This document shows positions 36,875 to 48,864 of a stretch of 64,000 nt of DNA, in pieces (the first letter of the stretch is position 1; each line of letters begins with the position of its first letter). The translations under genes and the position numbers were made by a program. The notes beneath the pieces were generated by a model. The model worked only from the letters and a program-made list of their open reading frames with translations. It made no database searches and was not told where the DNA came from. Source of the stretch: Plecoglossus altivelis (taxonomy: Eukaryota; Chordata; Actinopteri; Osmeriformes; Plecoglossidae). The DNA is taken from positions 9,393,575-9,457,574 of the forward strand of contig BROE01000022.1 in the NCBI GenBank assembly GCA_036571765.1, given 5' to 3'.

Positions 36875-38228
36875 GTGAGAGGAGAACCGCCAGGCAGCAG
36901 GCGAACACTCTGAGCCCTACGTGCTGCTGTCGGTCAGCAAGCATGGTCGCAACAGGCGGTCTTGACGTTCTTACCCACAGAAAGGGCAGTTTGCCCGAGA
37001 CTGCAGACTTCCACACCCTCCAACATTGTTCCTGAGTGATTCATGTTCAGGGCTTCCTTTTTGTTCCCTTCGACCACCTAGGCCTCCAGGCTTGGTGTTG
37101 TGTGTCTACCTGAGGGGGGGATGTTAATCACAGCACTCTGCCCAGATGTGGAGACAGCGTATCAGTCATCAGGAGAGAGCTGGAGCAAGCAGAACCATTA
37201 CGCCAAGACAACGTGTTGTATTGTCACTAATGCGTTTATTACCTACTACCAAGTCTTCCTTCTTGAACCAGGCAATCAAGAGCTGATTCATTCTCAGATT
37301 TCGTCATATTTCCTTTTACATGTGGTCAAGTGCAATATTCCCCCAGTGATCATAATAGGTTACTGACAGACCCAACTACCCTTTTGAGAAGTTGCAGTTC
37401 TTGAAGACAATCCGAAGTGAAATCTTGTGGTAGTGCAAGATTCACACATGGGCTATGATCCTGTTGGATACTGTCGCTTTATTTACCATTAGACTTGGCA
37501 AGCTCACAATTTAATCAAGTCGCAAATAAGTTTGTCCATCTGGGCCTGCTGGATGGGATATTTTCCCATACTCATCTCCTCTCCTATATCTCTCTATATT
37601 CTCAATGTGTTTTCTTCTACTCCTACAGTAAACAAATGCCCATCAGTTTTCTGCCTCGGCTTGTCTCTCTCGCTCCTCTGACAGTCTGTCAATCACATGT
37701 TATAGTTCGGGTGGAATAAGGTTGTTTTCTCTCATCCATAAAACTATGAATGATTGGTAAACACTGCCCTCTATAAATCACCACCCTTCCCTCCACCTTA
37801 ATCTATAGGATTACCCAGTGAATCAAATCAAGGCGTCGGACTCAAGACTGTCGCTGTCCCGTGTGTGTGGCCTGACGAGATCTGGGAGAGATGTAGGAAA
37901 AAGAGATGGGGTAGGAAGAGAGATGGGGGTCAATGGGGTCTGACCGTCTACCGCTCTCCCCCTTCCTGTGTGCACCTCCAGAAAGCGTTTAGGACAGGGC
38001 GGAGGTTGCAACCCAGGGTGGTTCAGGGAGATCGAGAGAAACGAGAAATGCAATTTGCAGGAGCAATCACAGAACAATCCAGCTCAATCAATGTTTTGTA
38101 TATGTGTGTCACTGACATGGGCAGACACGCCGATGTTCACATTACACGTTGTTAATACTTGAATTTCTGTCTTCCAGGTCTGTCCTTCCAACGTTTATCG
38201 AGTAAAATGTTTTTTTTTTCTTCTACAG
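36875..38228 (+). other. erbb4: intron 21
   Basis: About 1.35 kb of unique noncoding sequence with no recognised feature. It ends in a T-rich run and the TTCTACAG acceptor. Confidence 0.85.
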
Positions 38229-38304
38229 ATGCCAATTAAATGGATGGCCTTGGAGTGCATTCACTACAGGAAGTTCACCCACCAGAGCGATGTCTGGAGC
38301 TATG
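38229..38304 (+). CDS. erbb4: erbb4 exon 22: activation-loop end and alphaF start
   Basis: 76 bp, the usual ERBB length, entering in phase 0 and leaving with one base of a glycine codon. The translation MPIKWMALECIHYRKFTHQS continues with DVWSY. It supplies the P+1 loop (PIKWMALE, the equivalent of APE) and the alphaF aspartate (SDVWSYG). CIHYRKFTHQS is specific to ERBB4. Confidence 0.98.
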
Positions 38305-38733
38305 GTAAGATAAACAGCTAATCCTGGATGCCTCGGACACAGACACTGTCGTTTTTAACAGTTATCCTGGCATCAAACCTGATGGAAAAGGCTGGTCAAA
38401 TGAAAGGGAATCAGCTGTGTTGAATAGGTGCTCCAGTTTGCTGTGTTTCTCCATCCTGTGTCAAGGGAGCAGGCATCCTCATGCTCTGTTCCTTCAGTCC
38501 AGCAGGCAGGCGTGTCATTAGGGTCCTAACTGATTCGCGGAATGTTGAGGACCGGAGTTGAGGAGGAGTGCTGACGTTGACTTAAGTCCCCTAACACTCC
38601 CACCCCCCCCCAACCTCACAATCCCTGCCCTCTGCTCCTTTTTCTCCCTCTACTCACCCTCTCTCCTCCTTTCCTCCTCTCCTCACCCTCTCTCCTCCTT
38701 TCCTCCTCTCCTCACCCTCGCTCCTCCTTCCAG
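38305..38733 (+). other. erbb4: intron 22
   Basis: A short intron. Its last 80 bases are a tandem array of a pyrimidine-rich unit of about 29 bp (CTCACCCTCTCTCCTCCTTT followed by CCTCCTCTC), which supplies the polypyrimidine tract of exon 23. Confidence 0.88.
38654..38733. repeat. 29-bp pyrimidine tandem repeat at exon 23 acceptor
   Basis: Nearly three copies of a 29-bp C/T unit with an internal CTCACC. The last copy is degenerate (CTCACCCTCGCTCCTCCTTC) and ends at the splice acceptor CAG. Confidence 0.85.
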
Positions 38734-38880
38734 GGGTAACCATCTGGGAGCTGATGACCTTTGGAGGGAAGCCGTACGATGGGATACCTACCCGAGACAT
38801 CCCGGACCTGCTGGAGAAAGGAGAACGTCTTCCTCAGCCCCCCATCTGCACCATAGACGTTTACATGGTCATGGTCAAAT
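38734..38880 (+). CDS. erbb4: erbb4 exon 23: kinase C-lobe
   Basis: 147 bp, the usual length. Two bases complete the glycine of SYG, then VTIWELMTFGGKPYDGIPTR, then DIPDLLEKGERLPQPPICTI and DVYMVMVK, ending with T of a split cysteine codon. It covers the alphaF-alphaH region, including the LLEKGERLPQPP segment used as the docking face of the activator kinase in asymmetric ERBB dimers. The donor is AAT|gtaggt. Confidence 0.98.
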
Positions 38881-39901
38881 GTAGGTACCACTCCCTTCCC
38901 TCCTTCATAACCCCACACATTCACACACGCCCACACACACCGCACACGCACACATAACACACTAAGACAGTCCAATTCAAAAATGAGCATCCCACGTGCT
39001 CACACAGACACATGCGCACAAACTGCAAAGCACTCACACACCCGCCGTACCCCCCCCACCCACTCATGCAAAACCCCAGCTTCAGTCCCAGCTTCTGGCT
39101 AGTGAGAGTGCCAAGGAGCTAGCGGTAGCCTGGAGGTCCGTGGCTGTGCCTTCTGTCCCCACCAGTTAGCCTCTGGGCCCCGCCTCCCTCCTGTCCCCTC
39201 GCCTTGATACAGACATGCCACACAACTGGCTGTCCTCTCCTGCTCCTCTGCCCAGCCAGGACCTTAGGTCAGGTCACCTTGTCCTCCATCTTTTAGCGTC
39301 CTTCTCTCTGTCTCGTCTGCGTTGTTCCATGAAATCTCTCTCTCCCTCCTATCTCTCTCTCAGCTGTGCACAAGTGTGTCAGAGGATTTTTCACATACTT
39401 GTGTGTGTGTTCATGCCAGCCTGTGTCCATGAGGCATGCCACAGAGCTCCAGCAAGTGCTTGCCAAATCTGAGCCTGTCAGGAAAGAATGCACACACAAA
39501 CACACACCAACACATACACACAAACACACACACACATGTTACAGCAAAGGTTTGGAGGCCAGTGTGTGTGTGCAGACATTGGCAGGTCATTGCAGTCTTG
39601 CATATGGCCATACGGACAATGAGACAGTGTTTATGTTTTTTCGGACTAATTACAGATGGAACCGTCTCAAGAAATTGAACCAGAAAACGAATACTGAACT
39701 GTATTAGAAATCCTCAGAGGACAATGATTTATCCCAGATATGAAAAGTATCCGCGCAATCTTTAAAACTCTTTGACCCAGTTGACAGAGAGATAGATAGA
39801 GCATGGGATCGAGAGAGAATGAGAGGGAAATCCCCCTGTCTGGTCTCTCTCTCTCCTTCTCTCTCTGGGCTAATCCCTCTGTATTCCTGTCTCTTCTCAA
39901 G
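38881..39901 (+). other. erbb4: intron 23
   Basis: Noncoding. CA-rich stretches lie near 38915-39050 and 39488-39535, with a CT tract near 39845-39870 before the acceptor. Nothing else is recognised. Confidence 0.85.
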
Positions 39902-39999
39902 GCTGGATGATTGACGCGGACAGCAGGCCGAAATTCAAGGAGCTTGCGGCAGAGTTCTGCAGGATGGCCCGGGACCCCCAGAGATACCTGGTCATTCAG
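39902..39999 (+). CDS. erbb4: erbb4 exon 24: end of kinase domain
   Basis: 98 bp, the usual length. GC completes Cys, then WMIDADSRPKFKELAAEFCR and MARDPQRYLVIQ. It holds the C-lobe arginine (SRPKF) and the ERBB4-type AAEF segment. A cysteine replaces the serine of mammalian AAEFSRMARDP. RDPQRYL overlaps the region described as a destruction-box-like motif in mammalian ERBB4. It ends in phase 0 at CAG|gtgagc. Confidence 0.97.
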
Positions 40000-40108
40000 G
40001 TGAGCCAATCCGAATCCTGCCCCCATGTGGAGGGAGGGACACAGCGCAAAGAAAAGAGTCATCGATGGCAACGTGCGAAGAACGTCAAATAATGTCTCAT
40101 TCTCGCTC

Positions 40109-40142
<34 letters not shown>

Positions 40143-40174
40143 CATCCTTGTCTCTCTCTCTCTCTGTCCCTCCT

Positions 40175-40208
<34 letters not shown>

Positions 40209-40239
40209 CCTCCTTGTCTGTCTCTCTCTCTCTTTTCAG
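40000..40239 (+). other. erbb4: intron 24
   Basis: A 240-base intron. From about 40105 it is CT dinucleotide repeats in three blocks separated by GTCCCTCCTTGTC or GTCCATCCTTGTC, ending at the TTTTCAG acceptor. Confidence 0.9.
40105..40236. repeat. CT microsatellite blocks before exon 25
   Basis: Three (CT)n blocks, each followed by a GTCC(C/A)TCCTTGTC spacer, so the arrangement is itself a higher-order repeat. Overlapping frames on both strands are artefacts. Confidence 0.92.
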
Positions 40240-40410
40240 GGAGATGACCGAATGAAGCTGCCCAGCCCCAATGACAGTAAGTTCTTCCAGAGTCTGCTGG
40301 ATGAGGAAGATCTGGAGGACCTGATGGATGCAGACGAGTACCTGGTACCCTACGGATTAAGCAACCCCCCGCTGGCCTACACGCCTCGCGCCCGCGTGGA
40401 CTCCAACAGG
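40240..40410 (+). CDS. erbb4: erbb4 exon 25: start of cytoplasmic tail
   Basis: 171 bp, phase 0 at both ends, and 57 codons as in mammals. GDDRMKLPSPNDSKFFQSLL is followed by DEEDLEDLMDADEYLVP, the acidic segment after the kinase with the DADEYLVP tyrosine. The last part reads YGLSNPPLAYTPRARVDSNR. Mammalian ERBB4 has PPPIY here, a WW-domain PPxY motif, but here the spacing is PPLAY (40366-40380), so the canonical PPxY is lost. The donor is AGG|gtgaga. Joining to exon 27 keeps the frame. Confidence 0.97.
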
Positions 40411-42440
40411 GTGAGACTCTCCGGACAAAAGCAGCCCTGAAGGACAGGGGGGGGGGAAATGCTACGCCGATATTGCGTGCGAGGTAGAATGTGCGCGCAA
40501 AGCTTTTCTTGTCTAGTCTTAGCCACATTAAAGGTTATCAAAAGCATATCAAATCTGACACTCAAGGAAAGTACAAAGGTGTCCCTCCTCACTGTAAGAG
40601 GCATGCTGCTATCTCCTCCCTCTGTTCTTCCCTCGGATTTGCTTTTTCAAGCCGATTCAGTCATTTGGATGCATTTTACTCCCAAATGCAGCCTTGGCCC
40701 CATGTCTCAGCTCCGGTCTTGTGAAGCGAGCTGGCGTCCCGGGACACTGCTTTTACCGACGGCTCCACAAGCACTCTCTTATGTACAGCTGTCTTTCAAC
40801 TTCTGGCACAGCCAGAAAAGTCAAGCCATTAGTCAGGATGGATACATTCGAAAAGGACTTTTCACTTCTAGCAGATCAACGATGTAAAGTTGTCGTTTAC
40901 AGGAGATGAAGTTGGTTAGGAGAGACCAGGATGGAGAGTTTGACTGTTTGCGACTAACTTCGTTCGGGATTCAACTGTCGCTTTCAAATTGCTCTCCATT
41001 TCTGGGATTGTAACAGCAGGGGTGGCCATTGTCGTGAATGCAGCTAAATGCACGTTCGACAATTTGGAGACTATTTAAGGTTGTCTTGAGTTAGATTTTT
41101 TTTAAAGTGATTTTGTTCATGATAAATCTTTCTTGTTTAGAACATTTTGTGTGTTCTGCCAATAGGAAAAGCACACCCTCTTCATTTCTTTATATTTATT
41201 TCTGTCTGTCTGTCTGTCTGTCTGTCTTCCCTTGTCTCTTACATTATGAACTCTTTCTCTTTCATTCTGTCTCTCCTCACTCTCTCAGTTAACAGCAGAG
41301 CACAGCTCTTCATGTACTGCGAGAGTTAGTCATTCTTGGCAGTATGCTGCTCAGTATTTGGGATTGTTTCATCACACAACCAGTCAACCACTCAGCCGTC
41401 AGTCAGCCACGTCCACCATTTTGTATTCAAACATCCGCTTTGTTTGGGTCTACGAGCGGCTAGCTTGCAGGAAAGTGAGCCTCTGGAATGCCAATGAGGA
41501 TCATCAATCCTTCAAAGTCCTGTTGCTACATTATAGCACCTCTAGCCAGCCCCCTCTGCAGAGCTTTTTTTGGGTAAACAAAATTCCCCCAGATTTCTAT
41601 TTTTTGATTAATCTAAGACTGATTGACTATTTTGGACTTTTGCATTATGACAAATGCCGTTTTTATTGCAGTAATTAGTCTCTTATAAAGACATAAATCA
41701 TTGAGACAGTTGGTGTATAGAAACAATGTACACTAGTAGATTAGCATTCGTGCACACACATGCACACTCATTAATGTGCAGTGATTAAGGAAAAAGTTTG
41801 GGGCTACGTTCTCCTCAACTCAGTCATCTCTATCGCCTCACCTTACTCAGTAAACAGAGCACATGCAGCACACACAAAAGCCCATTCACCAGCACACAGA
41901 GATCACGCGAGATGGCAGGATAGATCACTGGGAAGAAACAGAGCAGCAAAATAGTTACGAGACGTGGAGGAAACTGAAGCAACCGAGACTGGAAAAGAGG
42001 AAATGAAAGGCAGGGAAGAAAATGGAGGAATGGGACAATTACAATAGGCAGTGGTAGAATGACTCCATGGTAGTACTACACTGCGTGAGTCTTGGAGTCT
42101 TGCTGAGTTAACTGCACTCCTGCTGGAGAGAGAGAGACTGAACAGGGGTGAGGCAGACATAGGTTGACAGAGATACCCAAGGTATTTCAGGCACACACTG
42201 TACCGCAGTCTCATTCATTGAGGACATTCAGAGTGGACGCACACTATTCTTACGTTCTTGGGAGCAGCAGTTTGCTCACAGCTTTGGATAAGTCATCAGT
42301 AATGCCTTGAAGATGGAAAGTTTGTAATGCCACCATCAGAACCATTCACCTGCGAAGGAAATTCACATCCACAAAGACAAGACTAACATCTAGAACTGTC
42401 TCGCATATGTGTAACTCTCCTCTCCTTGTGTTGCTTCCAG
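40411..42440 (+). other. erbb4: intron 25-27 interval; CYT-1 exon not found
   Basis: In mammals a 48-bp exon (CYT-1) lies here and encodes a PPPAY WW-binding site overlapping a YTPM PI3K-binding site. I read the interval for a PPAYTPMSG-like coding block flanked by AG and GT and saw none. The stretch is unique sequence with a short CTGT repeat (41202-41225) and nothing else recognised. Confidence 0.7.
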
Positions 42441-42810
42441 AACCAGTTTGTATACCAGGATGGTAGCTTCAGTATGGAGGACCTCATGGCCACCATACCA
42501 AGGGTCATCTCTGTGTCTGCCGTGGCGGGCTGCGCCTCTCAGGACCCGTCAGCAGGCCACAGTAATCCTCCCGAGAGCTTCGAGGACCAGCGCTGCAACG
42601 GCACCCTGAGGAAGCAGGCTTCTCCTAGGCCAGGTCCAACTCCAGGCCCAGGCCTCACTCCAGGCCCAGGGACAGGCCCCGGAGCGTTGGACGACAGCAG
42701 CGGCCAGCGCTACAGTGCAGATCCCACGATCCTCCTAGGAGAGAGGGGGGCGAAAGGGGACACAGACCAGGATGGGTACATGACAGCCATGAGAGAGAAG
42801 AACAATTCAG
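42441..42810 (+). CDS. erbb4: erbb4 exon 27: cytoplasmic tail
   Basis: 370 bp, entering in phase 0 and leaving with one base of a split codon. It begins NQFVYQDG, matching the mammalian junction after the CYT-1 exon. Conserved islands are RCNGTLRKQA, QRYSADPT and DGYMTAMREK. Between them is a Pro/Gly-rich stretch (42629-42683, PGP and TPGPG repeats) not known to me in mammals, and the segment after FSMEDLMATI is poorly conserved. The phosphotyrosine candidates QRYSADP and DGYMTAM are kept. The donor is CAG|gtatct. Confidence 0.95.
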
Positions 42811-43499
42811 GTATCTGCCTCCAAACATCCACCTTCCTTCACTGTCACCGATCACAGACTTGAATTTGGGCTTCACGTTTCGTGTTATTGCTGTGTCGCT
42901 GTGACTGTTCAGATGCAACGGGGTGTAAACGCATGACGTCGTATTTCTAGGAACCAATGCAGCTTTCATGCTGTCTGCTGACCTACAAAGGTCATTAAAG
43001 AGGTTTCAGTCCATTCACCTTGCTGGGTCTGTCTCTTCGTACAAGCCTTTGTGTTCTGTGTTCTGCCAGAAGGCCAGACCTGATAGAATAGTTTCATCAC
43101 CTGCTCCTCATTCAGAGGCTTTGATTCTGACGTGTGCGTCGACCTGGCCTTGAGCGCTTCTCGTCATACATGTCAGAGACTGGGGGAGGCCAGTGAGGAG
43201 AGCAGGGAGAACATGTTACCACCTCTCAGGACTACTCCAAAGCCTCTGCTGAGCTCAGTCACCTTCATCTTCTCAGCTAGATTTAAATGTGTCTATTGCT
43301 GTGTTTTTCCTGCACATGCATCTTGCATAGCCAAAACAAACATGCGGGAATGCATCCAAAAGATAGCAGAATCAATTAATTTTCCCAAATTGATTGATCC
43401 TTTCCTCCTCCCCTCTTTTCCCTTTATCTCCACATTTCTCTCCCGTCCTCTCTTCCTCCCTTTGTCTCCTCTCTCCCCATCTATCTCTCCTTCCCCTAG
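42811..43499 (+). other. erbb4: intron 27
   Basis: Unique noncoding sequence with a pyrimidine-rich end (about 43400-43497) and a CCCCTAG acceptor. Nothing else is recognised. Confidence 0.85.
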
Positions 43500-44155
43500 A
43501 CTATCTCAACCCGGTGGAGGAAAACCCATTTGTCACACGCCGCAGGAATGGAGACATCCACTCTATGGAGAGCAGCTCAGTCTACCACAGCGCCCCCGGT
43601 GGGCAGCCCAGGCTAGATGATGAGTACGTCAACGAGCCCCTCTACCTCAACACCTTCCACAACCCCGGCGAGACAACTCAGGAGTACCTGAAGAAGAACG
43701 GGGTTCCCGGCCCCCATCTCCCCGCTCCCGGTCCCAACGCTGGCCAATCGACACCTTTAAATCCCTCACAAGGCCTCACCCTCTCTGCCGCCCAGGCTGC
43801 CGGGTACGTGGCGCCCCCTGGCCACCCGGGCGTCGCCCTCCACCCGTCACATGCCACCCACACCCTGCACCCTGGGCACACCCTCCACCCCAGCGTCACG
43901 GGCACCATCATGGTGGACAAGAAGAACAAGAAGACCTTTGACAATCCAGAGTACTGGCAGCACAGCCTGCCCCCCAAGGCCACCCTGCACAACCCTGAGT
44001 ACCTGCAAGACTGCAGCACGCGCTTCTTCTACCGGCAGAACGGCCGCATCCGGCCCGCCGTGGCGGACAACCAGGAGTACCTGTCGGAGTTCGCCCTGAA
44101 GCCCGGCACTGTGCTGCCTCCTCCACCTTACAGGCAGAGGAACACTGTCGTGTAG
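43500..44155 (+). CDS. erbb4: erbb4 exon 28: C-terminal tail and stop
   Basis: 656 coding bases ending at TAG (44153-44155). AC completes Asp, then YLNPVEENPFVTRRRNGD, DDEYVNEPLYLNTF, TFDNPEYWQHSLPPKATL, NPEYLQD, FFYRQNGRIRPAVADNQEYL and SEFALKPGTVLPPPPYRQRN with the terminal TVV. These are the ERBB4 docking tyrosines (NPxY and YLN types). PPPPY (44117-44131) is a WW-domain ligand, and TVV is a PDZ-binding terminus as in mammals. One NPEY has become NQEY. Compared with mammals, about 65 extra residues rich in Pro, His, Gly and Ala (43700-43911) are inserted before VDKKNKK. Confidence 0.97.
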
Positions 44156-47100
44156 TGAGAGAGGGACGGACGGAGGGAGGGATGGAGGGAGGGAAGGAGG
44201 GAGGGAGAGGGGGGAGGAGATATGTGTAGACTGTTCTCACAGTCGAGCAGTATTTATCAACCCTGGTTCCCCACACCAGCACTGGACACCCGTCTGTCTG
44301 TCCATCTGTCTCTCTGTCTGTCTGCCTGCCTGCCTGGCTGTCGTCTTTGACACTGGATATAATATAACACAGCTGTGAGACACCCCTCAACCATGGACTC
44401 TTGAACAAAAGAGACACTGGTCAGCCGCAGCTGCAACTCAGCCCTTCTCCAACCAGTCCCTGCCTCCCTCTTAGCCACCCTCTCAGCGTAGACCACCATG
44501 ACCTCCCACCTCTGGGTCAGAACCTCTCCAGTTGACTTTCCTACTCCAACCACGTCTCTCCTCCCCTCTAAACTGGATGAGTGCCAAAATGCTCAAAAAG
44601 GTTTTCAGACATATGGGACGTTTATTCAACACGAATTTACACCAAGGTCTCTTTTGATGTTCATGGAATTGCACAACATACACTGCGTACTGTGATGTTA
44701 CCACAGTGAGCCTTTCCCCAGTAACTCGCTCGTCACTTGACTGGCTCTGTCACGATGAGCTGTCGGTGCGTGCGGTACGTATACATCGCCGCGACAGCCT
44801 GCCATCCTGCGATCATGCTATGGCCATCTGTCATATCACTTCTTGTTTGCATTCCAGTCTAGGGTAGTTCCTAGTGTTTATGGGCCTGAGCCCTCTACAT
44901 ACAAAATGGGATTTATACTTGTCATTCAACTCCTCATATCAGATGTGATATGCTTATAGGGAGGCTAGGGTTTATTTACTCAACCTTGACGGATCAACAA
45001 CCTTGTACTATTTCAATACACTATACATGCTAACACATACAGAGACACCTATAGATAACTGAACCCTAAATTATGTTTCTCCATTGACCTTGAGCTCAAA
45101 GCAGTTTTAGATAGCAACCGTACTTGAATACAAAGACCAATCTACTAGTCAAGTAAATGTCACTGTGGGCAGACGGTACAAAAGGGGGGCCCACATGGAA
45201 CACAAAGGATACTCAGAGAGACATTGTTAAACCCTTTTAGGAATAGTCTCTGTCGGAAGGTGACTCTAGTCCAACCTTCTCAAACCCACGACTGGGTTTC
45301 AACGCCAAAAGCAACAGGATAAACGTTCTCTTAGTCTGGTTCCTCTCATGGTGGACGAGGAGAGAGGAACCCAAGAGAGAACAACGGCTCAGCAGGAGGA
45401 TAAAGACCAGGAGGATTCTGGTTCTTGGATGAGAGAGGGAAGGACTTCTGACTGGAGAAGGGCTGGTGGGCTCTCTGCCTGCTCCTGGTCCAAAAGCACG
45501 ATGGAGGAACTGGGGCCAGATGGTGGTTTCACTGGAAGGATACAGAGGAACTCAGAAGGCTGTGAAATCTGAATACAAGCCCATTTCAGACTGGAGCAGG
45601 GTGAAGATTTGCAGTAGCGTGTGGAATAAGAGATTTGCTCCTTTGAAGGACATTGTGGACGGTCCAAGATGAGGACGGCGATAACTGTAATTAAACCAAC
45701 GTAATCAACCCATGAAGACATCGACAAACTAAAACTGAGACTTCGAGCCAAACTGGTTCCTGAGACTATTTGCTCCACCAAATGTCTACATCCCTTTCCT
45801 GCGGTTTGGACTCCGGGCAGAGAATGAAACTGTGCCAAAAGGCTTCATTTTCTCCCTTGCAGAAACGACACACACTTCCACTAGGGAATCGCACTTCTAC
45901 AAGTGACTGCATCGCATTGAACTATTTTGTATTCGTGTTTGACAATAACGTGGATTTAATACAGGTAGACACAGCCAGACACACAGACACAAACATGGAG
46001 CGTTTCGATTGGAAGTCCAGCTGCTTGGAGCTCCCCGAATATCACCAGATGTCTTTGTTTCGCTGCTAGATGAGAAATACCGTCATCTGAAGTCTATTGT
46101 TTTGGTATCTGTCATTTGAATGATTTGTTAGCACTTGACACACTAGCACAGCCCAACAGCTACACTGTTACTTTCGAGAGAAACACTCTTGATTTGGAAT
46201 CCATTTGATTCATTCCTCATCTCGTCGCACGTCGATAGACAGCATACCCATTGCATTTTTGTCGTTTGTCGCAGGTTAGTCTGTGTTCGTATAACGATGC
46301 GCCCCACATTGAGCACTATTATGTAAATTAGCAGTGACAGCGCTAAAATGGTGAGTTATATAGCACTAGCCATATACAATACTTATCTATGAGCACTACA
46401 CAGCACAACGCTCAGTCTCTCCACCTGTCCTGACAGCCAGGGACTTCAGGAGAGTCATGTTAGTGTTTTAGAGTTGATACGTTTATAACTATCTCCTCCT
46501 GTTGCACAGCGACTGATGGTGCGTAGATTTTACTGATGGTTAGCTAGGCAAGGCCATGACTGGGACAATACTATATAGCAGGCCTGTTTAGCTAGTGTCT
46601 TCGATGTGACAGTAGTTCAGGCAGCTACAGTACAGCCAGCTGGACCGGTGACCAACGAGGCGAGTAATTGGACGGCACCAATGTTGTCTTAGCCCAGACA
46701 GCAATGACTTGACGAGTAGCCGTCTGTGGCAGATTTTACGGCAATTCTCTTTTTTTAAATTTTAGGTGTTACAATTCTGATTTCAGGTGACTCGGGTGAT
46801 TCGATCTAACTTTCACTGGATGTTATCCAGACATACTGTAGACGAGGACAACAGCTGGAGGCTCCTACTACAGTGTTGTTTGAGGGGAAACCTGTACTTT
46901 ACTATTTGTTGCACCTCTCCTGTGGGGAAGCTACTGTACCAGCTGACTGGATGGCAGGTAGAACTGAAGTGCAATGACAGCCTTGGAGTGTTGCTGTAAA
47001 GACTTAGAATTGTTCTTTGTAGTAATGATAAGCTCTGGTTTCAGCAGCCAGTCCCTACACTACCAAGGGGGTCCGAACCCTCTTAATGCTAATAGCTTTG

Positions 47101-48828
47101 CTGGGCCACTGAGACCTTTTCTACAGTTCTGTAGGGAAATCATGTCTCCTTCTGGTCCAGCCAGCACTAGAGAGAGAAATACGGTACGACAGGCAATAGT
47201 TAGTAATCCTGCACAGGGTCAAAGACATGGTATTAGGGTTCCTGAATTGTTACCACATCAATACATCAATGTTACAATAGGTTGTGGGAGGGAGGGGGCG
47301 TGGGGGGGGGGGGGGGGTGGACAGATAGGGGTGTGTATGAGTGGGTGTGTGGGTGGAGCAGGTTTTTTTCATCTCATCTCAAATGTGACTAAAGAAATGT
47401 ATGTAGCAAACACTGTTGAATTGAGGTGGTTTGGCCTCTCGATGCCTAAATGAAGCAGCTATATAGTGAGCCACTTGAACAAGACCCGAACACTTTGTGG
47501 CAGACAACGGTGATAGTAGTATAGTGATAATGAATGCAGTCCATCAAATCATGGGAAACAACTCATCCTAATTCTTCAATTTCTTCAGACTGTTCCTTTA
47601 TGTTTTGTGTTTGCGTTATTGAGGGTTGCTTGGGGAAAAGCATACAACCGTTTAAAGGAGCACAAATATTTCACACTGACTGTCCCTTGTCAGCACTGTA
47701 GAAGTTGGAAATTGTTTGATTCGTACACTTGCTATTTGTCTAAAGGTACACTGTGTACAGAACCGTTTTCATTGCATCTGAGTATTGTAAATGCTGTGTA
47801 TAGCACTGTTTCTTACACAGTCATTGTTTTCGTTTTTTTATATCATGACAATATTGCTGTTGATTGACTGTGATGCTGTAAGACGTGCAGCAGTTTTATG
47901 GTGACGACTTTGTTAATCCATGTTACTCTGATCACATATCTGCCATCCACAGCAGTAAATCATATTTACGAACTATATTCTCATTATTTCTTGCTCAATC
48001 TTTTGTTGTTTTTTGTTTAGTTTCGTTTTTTTTGCCAAGGATTAATTGAATAATATTAATTGTAAATTGTAAGGACAAATTGACAACAGGTTACACAACA
48101 CACCCTATTAACACGCTTGTACATTAGAACACTTGTCCATTTGTAATATTCCTTGGGTTTACACTGGTTCCGTGTGTGTCATGTCACATGAGAAGATGGA
48201 GGTATGATAAGCACAGTTTAAATTGTGATTCGATGTTGACAGTAGCTAATCTATGGGAGGGATTTTTTCCTTTTTATGCCAACAATTGTCCCTCAAAGTT
48301 TTACTACTGTCAACTAAAAAAAAATGTGAATAGTATTTTTCTAGGTAGTGGAAGAATTGGCCAGGTGCATTTGTAAATAGAGGGAAAAATATGCTTTTTG
48401 GTCTGCTGTTATAATTTCCATTCACTTTTCCCATATATTATTGCTTTTTATTGGGATAGTAGTTGTTCTTAGCTTATTGGTTTATATTTCTGTACATAAA
48501 GTATATGTCCTTTGAACAGTGAATTCTGATTTGAATAAGCTTGCAGGATTTCTAGATCCCTCCCTCTCTTGCCCACTCCCCTCTCCCTGTGACTGTGTTT
48601 TAGCCCGATTTGGTGGACTTGTGTTTAAACCTTCTTCTTGCTCACGCGAGAAGCGTTGTCTCCTTCCTTTAGGTGTATCTTATCTCACCAGTCTCTCCAA
48701 CACTTCCCTTTTTGCACCCTCTAGCCATTTGGACTTTTTTGTACAGAACCCATCCACTTCAGAGAGACTGAGTTTTTATTGCGAGACTAGTGATATCCCT
48801 TATACACCTCATTCTGTCTTTGTCGCCA

Positions 48829-48864
<36 letters not shown>

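Noticed and set aside
43678..44417. Minus-strand frames (113 and 169 codons) opposite exon 28
   Set aside because: They are shadows of the GC-rich erbb4 C-terminal coding sequence.
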